DNA of 18,847 nucleotides from positions 1-18,847 of the forward strand of contig CANQVQ010000023.1 in assembly GCA_947627335.1 (NCBI GenBank), read 5' to 3'. The notes beneath the pieces are model-generated. The model searched no databases, was not told the origin of the DNA, and saw nothing but the letters and a program-made list of their open reading frames with translations. The translations under genes were made by a program, and so were the position numbers. Positions within the stretch are counted from its first letter, which is position 1. Each line of letters opens with the position of its first letter. This DNA comes from an uncultured Clostridia bacterium. GTDB taxonomy: Bacteria > Bacillota > Clostridia > Oscillospirales > CAG-382. Of the stretch, positions 7,599-14,271 are shown piece after piece.

Positions 7599-8405
7599 TT
7601 GCGCTTCACCAAAATGCAGGCAAACGGGAACGACTACATCTACATCCAACTGTTCGACCAGCTTTTGCCCGACCCGGCGAGGGCCGCCGTGCGCCTGTCC
7701 GACCGACGGACCGGCGTGGGCGGGGACGGGCTGGTCCTGCTTTGCCCGTGCGCGTTCGCGGACTTCCGGATGCGCATCTTCGACCCGGACGGGACCGAGG
7801 CGGAGATGTGCGGCAACGCGCTCATGAGCGCAGGCGCGCTGTTTGCGCGTTCCGGGCGCACCCGCAAGGAACGTCTGACGGTTTCCACCCGTGCGGGGAT
7901 CCGGCAGGTGTTCCTCGGTCCGTCCGGCGCGGACGGGATCGCGGTGTCCGCCGGCATCGGTTCGCCGCGTGTGCGGTTTTCCGGGCGGACGGAGGTCGTC
8001 TGCGGGCGGGAGGTCCGTTTGACCGCCGTTTCCTTCGGAAACCCGCACTGCGTCGTCCCGACGGAGGACCTTTCGGACGAGGCGTTCTTTCTGCTCGGTC
8101 CGGCGTTGGAACGCCATCCGCTGTTCCCGGAGCGGACCAATGTGGAATTCGTCCGGGTCGAACCGGACGGGACGCTTCGGATGCGGACGTGGGAGCGCGG
8201 ATGCGGGGAAACCTATTCCTGCGCGACCGGGAGCGCCGCCGCCGTCGTTTCGCTGACGCTGGCGGGGGTTCTGGACGGCGACGGGACCGTGCGACAGCGC
8301 GGCGGGACCATCCGCGCAAGCTGGGACAGAGCGCGGTCGGACGTGACGATTTACGGAAAAACGCAGGCGGTCTTTACCGGGGAGGTCCCGGACGGCGCCT
8401 GCTGA
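7599..8405 (+). CDS. dapF: Diaminopimelate epimerase
   Basis: This 268-aa protein interconverts LL- and meso-diaminopimelate, the cross-linking residue of many Gram-positive walls and the precursor of lysine. The two catalytic cysteines are visible: Cys71 in EMCGNALM and Cys208 in ERGCGETYSCATGS. Supporting residues are QANGNDY at the N-terminus (Asn11), GVGGDGLVLL at 39-48, SFGNPHCV at 145-152, and ERTNVEFV at 178-185. The start is a TTG at 7599, placed nine bases after an AGGAGG site; no nearer ATG fits. Two glycines of the usual signatures are replaced by alanine (CGNG to CGNA, CGTG to CATG). The backbone contacts they make could still form. It is followed 38 bp later by a MurE-type ligase on the same transcript, so product and user are coupled. 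Confidence 0.92.
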   Translation: MRFTKMQANGNDYIYIQLFDQLLPDPARAAVRLSDRRTGVGGDGLVLLCPCAFADFRMRIFDPDGTEAEMCGNALMSAGALFARSGRTRKERLTVSTRAGIRQVFLGPSGADGIAVSAGIGSPRVRFSGRTEVVCGREVRLTAVSFGNPHCVVPTEDLSDEAFFLLGPALERHPLFPERTNVEFVRVEPDGTLRMRTWERGCGETYSCATGSAAAVVSLTLAGVLDGDGTVRQRGGTIRASWDRARSDVTIYGKTQAVFTGEVPDGAC

Positions 8406-8443
8406 GCCGGTTTTACCCGGAGAAAGGACAGGGAAACCCTTTT

Positions 8444-9928
8444 ATGGAACTGCAAAAACTGCTCGACGGCATCCCCTGCCGTGCGGAAGGACCCGCTTTG
8501 ACGATGGAAACCGAAGTCTCCGACGTCGTGTACGACACCCGTTCCGATTTCGGGGAAGGGGTGCTGTTCGTTTGCATCGTCGGCTTCCGCGCCGACGGAC
8601 ACGACCGTGCGGCGGAAGCGTATGAGAAGGGCGCACGCCTGTTCGCAGCGGAGAGACCGCTCTCCCTGCCCGCCGACGCGACGGTGTTCTACACCGAAAA
8701 CACCCGCAAATTCCTCGCGCTCGCCTCCGCGAACCTGTTCGGACGTCCCGCCGAAAAGCTGTTCACGGTCGCCGTCACCGGCACGAAGGGGAAGACCAGC
8801 ACGTCCTTCATGATCCAGCGTATCCTGGATGCGGCGGGGATCCCGACCGGGGTCGTCGGTTCGACCGGCATCCGCTACGGGACGCATTTCGAGGAGACCG
8901 GCAACACCACCCCGGAATCCTACCTGCTCCACCGCGCCTACCGCGAAATGCTGGACGCGGGCTGCAAAGCGGCGGTCATCGAAGCCGCGTCGCAGGGTTT
9001 CAAGCTACACCGCACCTACGGGATCCGCTTCGACGTCGGGGTGTTCACCAACTTCTCCCCCGACCACATCGGTCCGGGCGAGCATGAGAGCGTCGAGGAG
9101 TACCTGTCCTGCAAGAAGCAGATTTTTACCCAGTGCAAACGCTGTTACGTCAACGGGGACGACCCGCATTTCGAGGAGATCGTGCGGGACGCCGCCTGCC
9201 CGGTCTCGGTGTTCGGCATTTCGTCCGACGCGCCCTTCCGTGCGTCCGACCTGCGGTTCACGACCGAGAACCACCGCCTGCACACCTCCTTCACCGCCCA
9301 CTGCGGCAAGGAGTCCTTCCCGGTCGAACTCGGCGTGCCGGGGGAATTTTCGGTGTCGAACGCGATGGCGGCGGTCGCCGTCGCCCACGGCATGGGGGTT
9401 TCGGCGGACGCCATGCGGGAGGGCCTGCGGGACGTGCGGGTGCGCGGACGCATGGAGATCGTTCCGACCGACACGCCGTTCACCGTCATCATCGACGCCG
9501 CCCACGAGGAGTTCAGCTGCCGCAGCCTGTTTGAGACGCTCGCGCATTACCGCCCGTCCCGCGTCATTTCGGTGTTCGGGTGCGGCGGGAACCGCTCGAA
9601 GCTGCGCCGCTACGGGATGGGCGAGGTCATCGGTGCGCATTCGGACCTGTCCATCGTCACGTCCGACAATTCCCGCCTCGAAAAAACCGAGGACATCATC
9701 GCCGACATCCTCGTCGGTCTTGTCCCGACCGGGGGCAAATATGAGATCATCCCCGACCGGCGCAAAGCGATCCGACGCGCCCTGCGGCTCGCCCAGCCCG
9801 GGGACTGCGTCCTGCTTATCGGCAAGGGGCACGAGACCTACGAGGACATCGGGGGCAAAAAGACCCCGTTCGACGAAAAGCAGGTCGTACTGGATTTCAT
9901 TGCGGCAGGAATGCCTCAAGATAGTTGA
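8444..9928 (+). CDS. murE: MurE-type UDP-N-acetylmuramyl-tripeptide synthetase
   Basis: This 494-aa Mur ligase has all three domains: the N-terminal VVYDTRSDFGEGVLFVC block; the P-loop TGTKGKTS at 112-119; NTTPES at 154-159; EAASQGFKLHR at 180-190; TNFSPDHIG at 202-210; a likely carbamylated Lys224 in SCKKQIF; and the C-terminal FGCGGNRSKLRR at 378-389, TSDNSR at 406-411 and GKGHETYEDI at 460-469. MurE adds the third stem residue to UDP-MurNAc-L-Ala-D-Glu. The DNxR pattern favours meso-DAP over lysine, and dapF upstream agrees. It departs from standard MurE at two places: DNSR instead of DNPR, and IIDAAH instead of the usual VDYAH. It may therefore be a clostridial MurE paralogue and not the only copy. 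The start at 8444 is the first ATG after dapF. The 3' end overlaps convergent trmB by 32 bp. Confidence 0.88.
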   Translation: MELQKLLDGIPCRAEGPALTMETEVSDVVYDTRSDFGEGVLFVCIVGFRADGHDRAAEAYEKGARLFAAERPLSLPADATVFYTENTRKFLALASANLFGRPAEKLFTVAVTGTKGKTSTSFMIQRILDAAGIPTGVVGSTGIRYGTHFEETGNTTPESYLLHRAYREMLDAGCKAAVIEAASQGFKLHRTYGIRFDVGVFTNFSPDHIGPGEHESVEEYLSCKKQIFTQCKRCYVNGDDPHFEEIVRDAACPVSVFGISSDAPFRASDLRFTTENHRLHTSFTAHCGKESFPVELGVPGEFSVSNAMAAVAVAHGMGVSADAMREGLRDVRVRGRMEIVPTDTPFTVIIDAAHEEFSCRSLFETLAHYRPSRVISVFGCGGNRSKLRRYGMGEVIGAHSDLSIVTSDNSRLEKTEDIIADILVGLVPTGGKYEIIPDRRKAIRRALRLAQPGDCVLLIGKGHETYEDIGGKKTPFDEKQVVLDFIAAGMPQDS

Positions 9929-10553
9929 TGGAAAACCCCTTCGCGCTGAATTTCCGCTCGTATTCGGTCGGAATATCGAACGGTTCGGTCGTGCCGGACG
10001 GCGGGGAAGCGTGTAGGTCGTAACTGATATGCTCGACGACGAACCCTTCCTCCCGGAGGCAGTCCAGCGAAAAATCGAAGAGCGGACGGTTGTCCGTCTT
10101 GAAGCAGATCCTCCCGTTCGGGGCGAGGATCTGCTTGTATTTTTGCAGAAACGTGCGGGAGGTCAGCCGCTTTTCACGGTCGCGGTTCTTCGGCCACGGG
10201 TCGCTGAAATTCAGGAACAGCCGTTCCACCCCGTGCGGCGGGAGCAGGTCCGGGAGCGACGACGCGTCCGCGTTGCGGAATTTCAGGTTCCGGCAGTCCG
10301 CCGAAGCGCACTTCTCCATCGCCATCAGCAGTGCGTCCGTGATCTTTTCGACGCCGAGGAGCCGTTTGCCTTCCGTGCGGAGCGCCAGTGCGGTCAGGAA
10401 CGATCCCTTTCCGCAGCCGACCTCCACCCAGAGTTCTCCCGGCTCCGGAAAGCTCTCGTCCGCCAGCAGTTCCCCGTGTTCCCCGACAACGGCAAAATAG
10501 CCGGAAACTTTTTCCAATCGCTCGTCGCGATGCTTCTTTTTTCGCATATGCAT
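9897..10553 (-). CDS. trmB: tRNA (guanine-N7-)-methyltransferase
   Basis: The protein is 218 aa from the chosen start. TrmB uses S-adenosylmethionine to methylate G46 in the variable loop of tRNAs. Visible motifs are the basic N-terminus MHMRKKKHRDERL, the SAM-binding VEVGCGKGSF at 43-52, GVEK at 67-70, the NFSDPWPKNRDREKR block at 115-129, KTDNRPLFDFS at 152-162, and the terminal PTEYERKF at 195-202. An in-frame ATG four codons upstream (10565) is possible. I prefer 10553 because homologues start at MxMRKKKH and it leaves better spacing from the AGGATAGGA stretch. The gene has its own promoter and ends inside the end of murE on the opposite strand. Confidence 0.95.
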   Translation of the reverse strand: MHMRKKKHRDERLEKVSGYFAVVGEHGELLADESFPEPGELWVEVGCGKGSFLTALALRTEGKRLLGVEKITDALLMAMEKCASADCRNLKFRNADASSLPDLLPPHGVERLFLNFSDPWPKNRDREKRLTSRTFLQKYKQILAPNGRICFKTDNRPLFDFSLDCLREEGFVVEHISYDLHASPPSGTTEPFDIPTEYERKFSAKGFSINYLEAFLPQ

Positions 10554-10590
10554 CGTTGGTTTCATCCTATCCTATGTGATTCTCACGCCC

Positions 10591-10619
10591 ATCATACACG
10601 AACGGACGGATTTTGTCAA
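10591..10619 (-). promoter_or_regulatory. Strong sigma-A promoter for trmB
   Basis: Read on the minus strand there is a perfect -35 TTGACA (10619-10614), a 17-bp spacer and a -10 TATGAT (10596-10591). The expected transcription start is near 10584, leaving a leader of 20-30 nt before trmB. Confidence 0.88.
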
Positions 10620-10708
10620 GACGGACCGACGCATAATTTTTCGTCCGCCGTGCAGACTAACCGACGGAGGAACATTCTCCAGTTCGTACGAAAGGAATCC
10701 GAAACCGT

Positions 10709-10924
10709 ATGTTGATAGACAGAATCGCATTGCTCCTCGTCATTATCGGGGCAGTCAACTGGGGCGCCATCGGGCTGTTCCAGTTCGACCTCGTGGCGTG
10801 GATCTTCGGCGGGCAGGCCGCGATCGTCAGCCGGATCATCTACACGGCGGTCGCGCTGGCGGGCGCATGGTGCATCTCTCTGCTGTTCCGTCGCCGCGAA
10901 GCGGAAAACCCGACGGAGGCGTAA
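10709..10924 (+). CDS. DUF378 family small membrane protein
   Basis: The protein is 71 aa with two membrane spans, about residues 5-28 and 38-60, separated by a short loop, and a charged tail (RRREAENPTEA). The pattern IALLLVIIGAVNWGAIGLFQFDLVAWIFG, with the conserved NWG and F-D-L-V, is typical of the DUF378 family, whose function is not known. The ATG at 10709 follows a GAAAGGA ribosome site. It is transcribed away from trmB; I could not find a convincing promoter in the 90 bp between trmB's promoter and this start. Repeat A copy 2 begins six bases after the stop. The family assignment is good, but no role can be given. Confidence 0.85.
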   Translation: MLIDRIALLLVIIGAVNWGAIGLFQFDLVAWIFGGQAAIVSRIIYTAVALAGAWCISLLFRRREAENPTEA

Positions 10925-10930
10925 CGCACT

Positions 10931-11141
10931 CTTTCGGGGGGCAAACGCAATCGCATCGCCATCGCTGGCGACTTTGTCGCAGCGCTGTCTCGCTCTGCCT
11001 TTTCCCCCCGAATACCCCCCTTTGATCGAAAAATGGCTGCGTCAGCGCCAATTCTGACGCCGCCATCGCCATTTTTCTCTTAAGGAGTTTCGGAGTCGGC
11101 GCATGTCCGCCTCCGAAACGTTATTTTTTATTGTAATTTTG
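10931..11141 (+). repeat. Repeat A, copy 2 (structured ~200-bp dispersed repeat)
   Basis: This copy starts six bases after the DUF378 stop and fills most of the 335-bp gap before the ABC-F gene. Stem I: G6 at 10936-10941 against C6 at 11004-11009, with flanking partial pairing. Between them lies a variable loop with its own TCGCC/GGCGA hairpin. Stem II: AAAAATGGC (11029-11037) pairs with GCCATTTTT (11068-11076), enclosing an inner GCGTCAG/CTGACGC pair. Stem III: GTTTCGGAG (11087-11095) pairs with CTCCGAAAC (11111-11119). It ends in an A/T-rich tail with ATTGTAATTTT. No repeat B follows here. The remaining gap, 11142-11190, holds nothing I recognise. Confidence 0.87.
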
Positions 11142-11190
11142 CGTTCGCGGGGCGGCGAAAACGCGTTGCGCTTCCGCGTTCCGCTTTGCA

Positions 11191-11219
11191 TTGACAAACC
11201 GTGCGGAATGTGGTAAAAT
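11191..11219 (+). promoter_or_regulatory. Strong sigma-A promoter for the ABC-F gene
   Basis: The -35 box is a perfect TTGACA (11191-11196), the spacer is 17 bp, and the -10 box is TAAAAT (11214-11219). The transcript should start near 11226, so the in-frame ATG at 11218 cannot be the start codon, which supports 11260 instead. Confidence 0.87.
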
Positions 11220-11259
11220 GAACCGATTGCAACGCGAAAGGAGCGCATACGACGAAGCC

Positions 11260-13170
11260 ATGTATGTCCTGACCTGCGACCACCTTACCTATTCCGTCGG
11301 CGCACGGGAGATCCTGCGCGACGTGACTTTTTCCGTCAACCGGGGCGCGAAAGTGGGGGTCATCGGCGTCAACGGCGCCGGAAAGACCACCCTGCTGAAC
11401 CTGCTTCGCGGTGCGCTCGAACCGTCGGACGGCGGCGTGTTCCTCCGTCGGGGGACCGACGTCGGCTGCCTGCAGCAGACCGCCGACGACGAACTGCTCG
11501 CGTCGTCCGTCTACGAAACGGCGCTCGGCGGTTTTTCGGCGCTGCTGGACATGGAGGACCGCCTGCGCGTTCTGCAGGAGCGCGTCGAAAACGGCGACGA
11601 GAGCGCCATTTCCCCGTTTACCGAATTGCACGAGCAATTCCTGCGCGACGGCGGGAACGAGTTTCGCGCCCGTACCGTTTCGCTGCTGAAGCGGTTCGGG
11701 TTCTCCGAGGAGGCGATGCGCGAACCGGCAAACCTGCTTTCCGGCGGGCAAAAGACCAAGCTGCTGCTCGCCCGTCTGCTGCTGCGCGAGCCGGACGTTC
11801 TGCTGCTGGACGAGCCGACCAATCACCTCGACCTGCAGGCGATCGAATGGCTGGAGGGGTTCGTCAAAGCCTCGCCGAAAACCTTTTTGATCGTTTCGCA
11901 CGACCGCGCCTTCCTCGACGCCGTCGCGACCGACGTGCTGGAGCTCGAACACGGCAAAAGCCGCCTGTTCTCCGGCAATTATACCGCCTTCCGCGAAAAG
12001 AAGCGCCGCGAGCAGGAGGCCGCCGCCCGCCACTACGAGCAGCAGCAGAAGGAGATCCGGCGCATCGAGGAATTCATCGCCAACCAACGTCGCTGGAACC
12101 GCGAACGGAACATCATCGCGGCGGAGAGCCGCGAAAAGGCGCTCGCCCGCATGGTCCGGCTGGAACGCCCGAAGGACGCGCCCCGGGGCATCTCCTTCCG
12201 CGTCGCGGAAAGCTCGTCCGCGTCCGAGCAGGTCCTGTCCGTGCGTGGACTTTCCAAGCGCTTCCCGGGGGTGCGCCTGTTCGACGGATTGTCCTTCGAG
12301 TTGCGGCGGGGGGACCGCCTGTTCGTCGTCGGTCCGAACGGGACGGGGAAGTCTACCTTATTGAAGATCCTGACCGGGCGGGAAACGGCGGACGGCGGGA
12401 CGTTCGAGCTGGGGTACAACCAGAGCATCGGCTACTACGACCAGGAACAGCAGCTGCTCGACCCGGAGAATACCGTCCTCGACGAGCTGTGGAGCGTTTA
12501 CGCCGACCGCAAGCTGTCGGAGGTGCGGGGGATGCTCGCACAGTTCGGGTTTTACGGGGAGGACGTGTTCAAGCAGGTCGCGGTGCTGTCCGGCGGGGAA
12601 CGCGCACGGCTGTCCATCGCGAAGATGGTGTCCTGCGGGGTCAGCCTGCTGGTGCTGGACGAACCGACCAACCACCTCGACATTTCCTCCCGCGAAACGC
12701 TGGAGGACGCTTTGAAACAGTACGACGGCACGGTCCTCGCGGTTTCGCATGACCGCGCCTTCCTGCGCACCCTCGCGACGGACCTGCTCGAGCTGGACCC
12801 CGCCCTGCCCGGCGGTTCCCGCCTGACCCGCGGCACGGACGTTTTGCGGTCCCCCGCGCCGGTGGCGGAGCCCGCTTCGACGACGGAAAAGGTCGAACCG
12901 GGCGCCGGACGGCAGTCCTACGAGGACGCCAAGCGGCAGAAGAACCGCCAGCGAGCGGCGGAGGCACGCTTCCGTGCGGTCGAAGCGGAGATCGAAAACG
13001 CCGAGCGGGAGCTTTCGTCCGTCCGTGCCGAGCAGGAAAAGCAGTCCGCAAGCCCGGATTACGCCCTGTTGGGCAGTCTCTACGAGCGGGCGGAAGCGCT
13101 CGAAAAGTCGCTCGACGCGCTCTACGCGGAATACGAGGCACTCGACGGGGAGATGCATAACTTCGGGTGA
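11260..13170 (+). CDS. ABC-F family ATPase (ribosome-associated type)
   Basis: The protein is 636 aa with two ATP-binding cassettes in one chain and no membrane segment, so it is not a transporter. Cassette 1: Walker A GVNGAGKTT (36-44), signature LSGGQ (160-164), Walker B LLLDEPTNHLD (181-191). A charged linker at about 242-312 contains RRWNRERNIIAAESREKAL, the region that reaches into the ribosome in this family. Cassette 2: GPNGTGKST (358-366), LSGGE (443-447), LLVLDEPTNHLD (463-474). A C-terminal charged coiled-coil (about 553-630) is of the Uup/YdiF kind. ABC-F proteins act in translation, rescuing stalled ribosomes or, in some members, protecting against antibiotics. Housekeeping is more likely here. 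The AAAGGAG site lies 16 nt before the ATG, longer than usual. The stop and last two codons match the start of repeat A copy 3. Confidence 0.93.
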   Translation: MYVLTCDHLTYSVGAREILRDVTFSVNRGAKVGVIGVNGAGKTTLLNLLRGALEPSDGGVFLRRGTDVGCLQQTADDELLASSVYETALGGFSALLDMEDRLRVLQERVENGDESAISPFTELHEQFLRDGGNEFRARTVSLLKRFGFSEEAMREPANLLSGGQKTKLLLARLLLREPDVLLLDEPTNHLDLQAIEWLEGFVKASPKTFLIVSHDRAFLDAVATDVLELEHGKSRLFSGNYTAFREKKRREQEAAARHYEQQQKEIRRIEEFIANQRRWNRERNIIAAESREKALARMVRLERPKDAPRGISFRVAESSSASEQVLSVRGLSKRFPGVRLFDGLSFELRRGDRLFVVGPNGTGKSTLLKILTGRETADGGTFELGYNQSIGYYDQEQQLLDPENTVLDELWSVYADRKLSEVRGMLAQFGFYGEDVFKQVAVLSGGERARLSIAKMVSCGVSLLVLDEPTNHLDISSRETLEDALKQYDGTVLAVSHDRAFLRTLATDLLELDPALPGGSRLTRGTDVLRSPAPVAEPASTTEKVEPGAGRQSYEDAKRQKNRQRAAEARFRAVEAEIENAERELSSVRAEQEKQSASPDYALLGSLYERAEALEKSLDALYAEYEALDGEMHNFG

Positions 13171-13370
13171 CAAACACGATCACGTCGGCTTGTTAGCGGC
13201 TATGCCGCAACTTCGCCTCGTTCCGCGTTTTTCCCCCGAAAACCCCCTTTTCATCGAAAAGCGGCTCGGCTTGCGCCAATTCTGACGCCGCCATCGCCGC
13301 TTTTCTCTTGAGGAGTTTCGGAGTCGGCGCGTGTCCGTCTCCGAAACGATATTTGATTGTAATTTGCTCG
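13161..13370 (+). repeat. Repeat A, copy 3 (overlaps the ABC-F stop codon)
   Basis: The match to the other copies begins inside the ABC-F gene: CTTCGGGTGACAAACACGAT aligns with TTTCGGGGGGCAAACACAAT of copy 1. Stem I is weaker but pairs 12 of 15 positions with CGCGTTTTTCCCCCG (13223-13237). A GCGGC-tat-GCCGC hairpin sits in the variable loop. Stem II: AAAAGCGGC (13257-13265) with GCCGCTTTT (13296-13304). Stem III: GTTTCGGAG (13315-13323) with CTCCGAAAC (13339-13347). The conserved loop CCAATTCTGACGCCGCCATC is shared with copy 2 almost base for base. The A/T tail ends near 13370. Confidence 0.87.
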
Positions 13371-13420
13371 GGGCGTGACGGCAACGGCGGACTGTTTGGA
13401 AACGGCGGGGGCGGGGCATT

Positions 13421-13485
13421 TTGACCCCAAACCGAAAAGTTTTTGGGAATTTTCAAGGGGCTTTTTTCAAAAAGCCCCTTGAATG
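13421..13485 (+). repeat. Repeat B, copy 2 (perfect palindrome)
   Basis: This contains a perfect inverted repeat with 15-nt arms, TTCAAGGGGCTTTTT at 13452-13466 and its complement at 13469-13483, separated by two bases. The leading part (ACCGAAAAGTTTTTGGGAA) matches copy 1 at 3268-3336 on the minus strand. It follows repeat A copy 3 by about 50 bp. The hairpin could stop transcription leaving the ABC-F gene, since it is very stable, though no U-run follows it. Confidence 0.82.
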
Positions 13486-13505
13486 GGGCTTGGGGCAAAG
13501 CCCCA
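13484..13505 (+). repeat. GC-rich hairpin following repeat B
   Basis: The arms are TGGGGCTT (13484-13491) and AAGCCCCA (13498-13505). The hairpin abuts the repeat B palindrome and is absent from copy 1. From 13506 to 13602 I see no gene and no convincing promoter, although the A/T-rich CATATACAT stretch near 13553 could hold a -10 box for the next gene. Confidence 0.6.
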
Positions 13506-13602
13506 ATAAACGCCCCGACACGGGTTTCTCGCATATTCTGACGCCCCTGCGCCATATACATACAACGATACAACGAAAACGTTCGGAAAGGGTTTGTCAA
13601 GT

Positions 13603-14109
13603 ATGTTTGTATGTACGGTCAAAGCGTCCAGCATCAAGTTTTTCACCGCGATTCTGTTCTCCGCGGCGGTGCTCGTCGGCATCGTCGCCCTGCTGCCGGT
13701 CATCGACCCGTCCGGCGAGACCGCCGTCGCCGCGTTGGACTACAAGGGCGTCGATACGGTCGAGGAGCAGCTCGAATTCCTGCGCGAACTCGGGCATACC
13801 CCCGACCCGAACCCGGTCTACGCCGGGGAGGTCGTGATCCCGGAGGTATTCGACAGCGTCTACGAAACCTATAACCAGCTGCAGAAGTCCCAAGGGCTCA
13901 ACCTCGAAAAGTACAAGGGCAAGACCGTCCAACGCTACACCTACGCGCTGTCCGACGCGTCCGGCGGAACGGACGGCGAGATCGGCGAAACGCGTTACGC
14001 GACTCTCCTTATCTACAAGAACCGCATCATCGGCGGCGACGTGACGACGACCGGTCCGAACGGGCGCGTCGAGCGCGTGGAGGCGGCGCAGGGGTCCGCC
14101 GGGGCGTAA
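13603..14109 (+). CDS. DUF4830 domain protein, membrane-anchored
   Basis: The protein is 168 aa with one N-terminal membrane span (about 12-33) and the rest outside the membrane. After the anchor come VDTVEEQLEFLRELGHTPD, VVIPEVFDSVYETYNQLQ, LEKYKGKTVQRYTYAL, and a strand-rich end YATLLIYKNRIIGGDV. This arrangement matches DUF4830, a family of unknown function found in Clostridia. The ATG at 13603 has a GGAAAGGG site ten bases upstream; a TTG three codons earlier is less likely. It stands alone between the repeat cluster and the promoter of the next gene. No function can be proposed. Confidence 0.82.
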   Translation: MFVCTVKASSIKFFTAILFSAAVLVGIVALLPVIDPSGETAVAALDYKGVDTVEEQLEFLRELGHTPDPNPVYAGEVVIPEVFDSVYETYNQLQKSQGLNLEKYKGKTVQRYTYALSDASGGTDGEIGETRYATLLIYKNRIIGGDVTTTGPNGRVERVEAAQGSAGA

Positions 14110-14181
14110 ACGGGGGACCTTTCCACTCGGCACTTGTGCATTTTTACTAAAACAAAAAGCTAAATTTTGGGTAGTTAGGTA

Positions 14182-14211
14182 CTTACATTCTGTCCGATTT
14201 TTTGCTATGAT
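14182..14211 (+). promoter_or_regulatory. Probable promoter of the MsmX-type ATPase gene
   Basis: A -35-like CTTACA (14182-14187), an 18-bp spacer and a -10 TATGAT (14206-14211) lie in an A/T-rich stretch (14140-14230) that contrasts with the surrounding GC-rich DNA. The predicted leader is about 55 nt and includes the AGGAGG site at 14259-14264. Confidence 0.7.
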
Positions 14212-14271
14212 AGGAATAACGAATTTTGTGAGATGTTGGGGTGGCTCAACGCCTCATCAGGAGGTCAGGAA

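Noticed and set aside
10613..10637. TTGTCA and CATAAT on the plus strand as a promoter for the DUF378 gene
   Set aside because: The spacing is only 13 bp, too short for a normal promoter.
13535..13545. ATTCTGACGCC identical to the conserved loop of repeat A
   Set aside because: Eleven bases without the flanking stems is too little to call a repeat fragment, although it lies close to copy 3.
14120..14140. GCAC-tt-GTGC followed by ATTTTT after the DUF4830 gene, a possible terminator
   Set aside because: A four-pair stem with a two-base loop is too weak to support.
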